From the NCBI GenBank assembly GCA_009733775.1, contig WOGZ01000170.1, positions 1 through 64,000 of the forward strand: a DNA stretch of 64,000 nt, in the 5' to 3' direction. Each line of letters starts with the position of its first letter. The first letter of the stretch is position 1. The DNA comes from Alectoria sarmentosa. Taxonomy: Eukaryota > Ascomycota > Lecanoromycetes > Lecanorales > Parmeliaceae. This document shows positions 59,931-64,000 of this stretch, piece after piece. The notes under the pieces were generated by a model, which saw only the letters and a list, made by a program, of their open reading frames with translations, ran no database searches and was not told the DNA's origin. The position numbers and the translations under genes are program-made.

Positions 59931-61609
59931 CGGGCGAGAACACGCAGCGGCTGATCGAGGCCCAGGTTTTCGACCGCATCGTCCATCACAAACTCAAAAG
60001 AAATCTTTCTTGTATGCAGACGGAAGATTTTGGGGATGAGGATCAGATGTGGTTCCGAACAAGGTAGGTACTACACCCACATGGCGAACGCATGTATCGA
60101 CGGTCCCAGTCCAGGTGAACTCATTTAGTGTACTCCACGTGAACAGAATATACTTTGGTCTCATTGAAGGACATGGTTCTATTCTATTAATCTTTGATAG
60201 TTTTACGCCTGACAGCAACTGCGTCCGCCGTGCAGCTCATCTCCGCCTCACATATTGACCAGAGTAACCCCAACCCAACGGTCGTCAACAAAGCAAGGGC
60301 GATTCAGCATCAACTGGCTGCTTATGGAGCTCGGCACCAAAATTCCAGCACCTGTTAAGACGCCAATATTCAGATACCTTCTCCTACTGTCGGAAAACGG
60401 CCCTAAAGCCGAGTATTTTACATAGAGCGTCGGGGAGCGTATCGATTGAGCTCCAGGGAGTTCTATTGGCCACAATAGGGCCAAGGGATCTCAGACTGCG
60501 CGTTGAACCAGGCACAGCTCTAATAAAGCAGAACCAAGCGTATCGTCCAGGCGACTCAGGCCAAGTGTCGAGCGACATGCTGACGCTAGGAATGTCGAGA
60601 TCTTGATAGGTTGATGGGTGCAGGACTTTCCGTGCCGATCTCGCGCATTATTGCTTCCTCGCAACAGTCAGATACTCTACAACCTACAAGGGAGGGATTC
60701 GGGACTCGGACCGTATCCAGTTCTCGGATTCCGACGTGGCGCTAGTGGATTGGCATCGGACCTCGGATCAATTTCGGCTGAAAAAGAGAAGATGAAAGAT
60801 TCGCACCGGAGTTGCGGGGGATCGGACGTGCTGGGGAAGTCTTATGGTTGGCTAGCTAAGAGCTTCCCACATCAGGCCGCTCCATGACAGCGGGAGGGGG
60901 AAAAGGGGGAAAGCTGATCATCAGAGGATTGGAGGCTGCTCCGGTGCTGCCCGAGCGCTACGTGAGTCATTCGGATACTACATCTGCGTCAAGACCCTTC
61001 AAAAATTTGCATGCACGGCACGGCCTCGCGTGCGTGCGTGCTCGCTCGAGATGATGCATGCACCTCCATCAGAATCGACGTTTTTAGAAATCTCGAAAGA
61101 TCGGCGTTTCGGCCGAATTTTGGCGCGGGAACGATCACGCTCGAAGTAACTCTGGTGTGTTATGCATGACTGTCACGTATGTTGACAGACCTTGATGGGG
61201 GCCTAGGCTCCAAACTTTGCACAAACGCGCAGATCGGTTATAAACTTGCGTCTCGAATATTGAGCGCTGCGGCCTTTGGGCGCGATAGTTCGGGGTTAGT
61301 TGACCCGGAAGCGTAGCCTGAAAGCACATCGAAAGCATTCGGAAAGACGTTGTACCTACGGAGATTGACACCAAAAGTCCTGCAGCCGTCAAGACTCTTG
61401 CGCTCAGACCATGAATGATCAATACCCCACCTAAAGGTTTACTTGGACACTAGTGCGGTTGAAACGGCTTCGAAACTGCATTCTGACCCGAACCCAATTT
61501 TGGGTCGTCATGGCCCCCAATTAGGTCTTATAGAGATTCTGTAAGGGATGGATTGTATGAGAATTGATTGTCTAGCTATGAAAATGATGTGAAGGCTGCC
61601 TTACTTATA
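59931..61609. other. Intergenic, nothing recognised
   Basis: About 1.7 kb leading into the right AT-rich block. ORFs of 60-99 codons lack domains. The first 100 bases may include the lost N-terminus of the ligase pseudogene. Confidence 0.5.
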
Positions 61610-64000
61610 TAGTAGTAAAAGAACGCTAGTAATTTTAACACATAAATGATTTGTCTGCCATTAAATGAGATAGCGCTGCAGCAGATTTTCAATATTTTCT
61701 TAAACTTTCATTTACTTTAAGCTTTCAAAACGTGATTGTAAGATCTTTTCGCTATAAACTTTACTTTTCGAAATATAAAATATTAATTGTTATTAAATTA
61801 TAATATAAAATTATATAATTTAATTCGTTTTATTTTTTATATAAAATATTAAAACGAAAAATAAGCACGTTAAATAAAACTTTAATTTTAAGTCTTTTTA
61901 TAATATAGTTAAATATATATAATTATAATAAATTTAGCGCTTTAACATTATTTATAAATATAAGCTTTATAGTATATAAATTTCTTTATAATTATTATTT
62001 CGTTTATATCGAAATAAAAGCATTTAGCATTATTTTAATTTTTTAATATAAAATAATATAAAATATATTTTTACGTTATATTAAAAAAGCGAAAAAATAA
62101 AAACAATTAATCGCATTAATTAAATTATAAGCTTTTTAAATTATATTCATTATTGTAATTATTAAAAAGTTTGAAAAAGCGATAGTTATAAAAAGTAAAT
62201 TAAAATATTATTATTTATTTATTTTAATAATATTAATACGTTATATAACGAAATAAAATAACTTGATAAAGAAACGAAATAAAACGAAATTGAATTGAGA
62301 TTTCGAGGCGAATTTTCGAGTTCTCAGAAATCTCAATTTCGTTTTATTATAGCGTCGAGATTTTGAAATATATTTCGATATCTCATCGAGATATTTAATT
62401 AAATTATTTTTAAAAGTTGTTTTTAAACGATTTTATTAAATTAATTATTACGCGTTAAAATTAAGATAAAAAAAGACGTAAAATATAATATCGCAATTTA
62501 AATTAAGATTTAAAATATAAATGTTTAAAAAAATGATTAAAAAAATACGTCAAGTTGTGTTAAAAAAATCGTTACGAAAATAACAATCTCGAATTAATTT
62601 AATTAATAAATTTGACGAGAAAACGAGATATATTTCGTTATTTCGAAGAAATATTTTAATTAAACTTCGTTTTATCTCGTTTTATTGCGTAGCGTAAATG
62701 TTAATAATAAAAATAATTTAAAGATAATAAATTTAAGGTTTATAATCGTTAATAAAGTATAAAAAAAATTATTATATAAAAATTACGTTTATTAACGTTA
62801 TAATCAATGTTTAAAGAATTTTTTAATTTTTATTTACGAAATTCTTTTCTCGATTTACATTTTTTCGTCGCGTTTTTTAATTTATATTAAATAATTAAAA
62901 TAATAATTAAGATAATAATAAATAAATTAAGATATTTTACGACGAAATAATTTATATAAAAATGCAATTTTAAACTCTTATTTTAATATAAATATAAAAA
63001 AGTTAATTATTATAATTAAAAAAATGATCAAAATTTTTAATTACGCTAAAGACTTTATTTTTAATAACGCGATTATTAATATTTAAATTAATATTTAATA
63101 AAAGTTTATTAATTTTTTTATATTAAAATTATACGAAATTAAAAAACGATAAAATAAAGTTATTTATAATAAATATTTATCGCGTTATATTTAACTTATA
63201 AATGCAGCGAAGTAATAAAATATCTTTTAAAACCTCGACGTTAAAACGAAGTAAGATTAAGGTTTCTGAAAACTCGAAATCTCGCTTTAAAATCTCACTT
63301 CAACCTCGTTTTCCCTCGTTTTCTCGTCGAGATATTTTAATTCGTTGCGCAGCGTAATTAAATATACGAAATTATTTAATGCGTGAATGTAATTTATAAA
63401 TCTTTAAATTTATAAGATTTCGCTTTTCTTTTTTCGTTTAAAAAGTCGTGTGACGCATATTTCGTATTAGTTTTTATTACATTTTTAAAATTTTATAATT
63501 TGTTAATCAAAGAAATTAATTTGCTTTTTAAAAGTTAAAACATCGTTTCTTTTAAAATCTATAAAATCGCTATCGCTTTTGTTACGTTTTATAATATTCC
63601 TTTTTGCAAAATTCTTAACGAAAGCGTAAAACTTGCAATCGCCCCCGCAATTTTTCATTTAAACGATCGTTAAATGCACGCAAAAAATAAAATTATAATA
63701 TAATAATAAAATCGTGTAAAAATGAAATCGTGTATAATTTATTAATTATTTAAAATAAATGTAATCTTTTTAAATCTCGATTTATTTATTATTATTATCA
63801 TTATCGTTATCGTTATCGCTCGCGCTCGATTAACAATTAACCTTATTATTTTTATTTTTATTATCGTTAAAGTTATATAAAAAATAAAATAATCGTTATA
63901 ATAAATGATTTTCGTTTAATTAAATCGAGAGAGATAAGATTATAATAAAGATGAACGTATTTATTACATTTATTATTAAGATATTTAATTTAAAACTCGT
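61610..64000. repeat. Right AT-rich RIP isochore
   Basis: About 2.4 kb of extremely AT-rich sequence with abundant CpG and little CpA/TpG, as in the left block. No protein motif survives. A 22-base inverted repeat (62279-62304 with 62327-62348, AATAAAACGAAATTGA..GATTTC arms) and two near copies of TTGCGYAGCGTAA (about 62685 and 63342) hint at decayed repeats. The block runs off the window. Confidence 0.8.

Noticed and set aside
59768..60067. 99-codon plus-strand ORF
   Set aside because: It is antisense to the ligase pseudogene over part of its length and shows no motif of its own.

Overview
The window looks like a filamentous ascomycete (Pezizomycotina) chromosome. Genes have short GT..AG introns (about 45-110 bp). 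They encode fungal families: cytochrome P450, highly reducing polyketide synthase, AflR-type Zn2Cys6 regulator, deuterolysin-like protease, N-myristoyltransferase, Nbs1 and translin. The genome is sharply compartmentalised. Extremely AT-rich blocks (1-14,560; about 25,340-25,640; about 61,610-64,000) carry only wrecked transposons. TpA is abundant, CpA/TpG scarce and CpG retained in them, which fits repeat-induced point mutation (RIP). I cannot name the species.

Left block (1-14,560). A decayed Ty1/Copia pol lies on the minus strand (1-2,700). A full-length RIP-degraded Ty3/Gypsy element (6,634-13,839, minus strand, 5-bp TAAAT target duplication) follows. Nested in its left LTR is a barely mutated 769-bp TRIM-like element (6,775-7,543, 140-bp LTRs, GTTAA duplication).

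Accessory block (14,560-29,230). An internally duplicated protein of unknown function is followed by a secreted HExxH metalloprotease, a collapsed MFS monocarboxylate-transporter pseudogene, an intact nine-exon P450 and the 3' half of a highly reducing PKS (MT-ER-KR-ACP). The PKS is riddled with stops and frameshifts, and its missing KS-AT-DH end points at a 300-bp AT-rich scar. This reads as a dying biosynthetic cluster.

Conserved block (30,000-44,000). This holds a membrane cytochrome b5-domain protein, a small mitochondrial protein, Nbs1 (787 aa), a small secreted protein, a three-RPEL protein, translin (261 aa), N-myristoyltransferase (555 aa, last exon only Leu-stop), a possible small proline-rich protein and an ABHD12-like hydrolase (392 aa).

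Rearranged block (44,000-49,400). Here are a broken SLATT-like membrane domain, and a kelch membrane protein and a Ser/Thr-rich GPI-type protein, both apparently missing their 5' ends and meeting head to head near 46,075. A decayed small secreted-protein gene follows.

Regulatory block (52,200-60,000). An AflR-like regulator (minus) and an AflS/AflJ-like co-regulator (plus) are divergent, as in aflatoxin-type clusters. They are separated by 3.1 kb holding two minisatellites. The only enzyme beside them is a frameshifted AMP-dependent ligase pseudogene. No intact biosynthetic enzyme accompanies the pair in this window.
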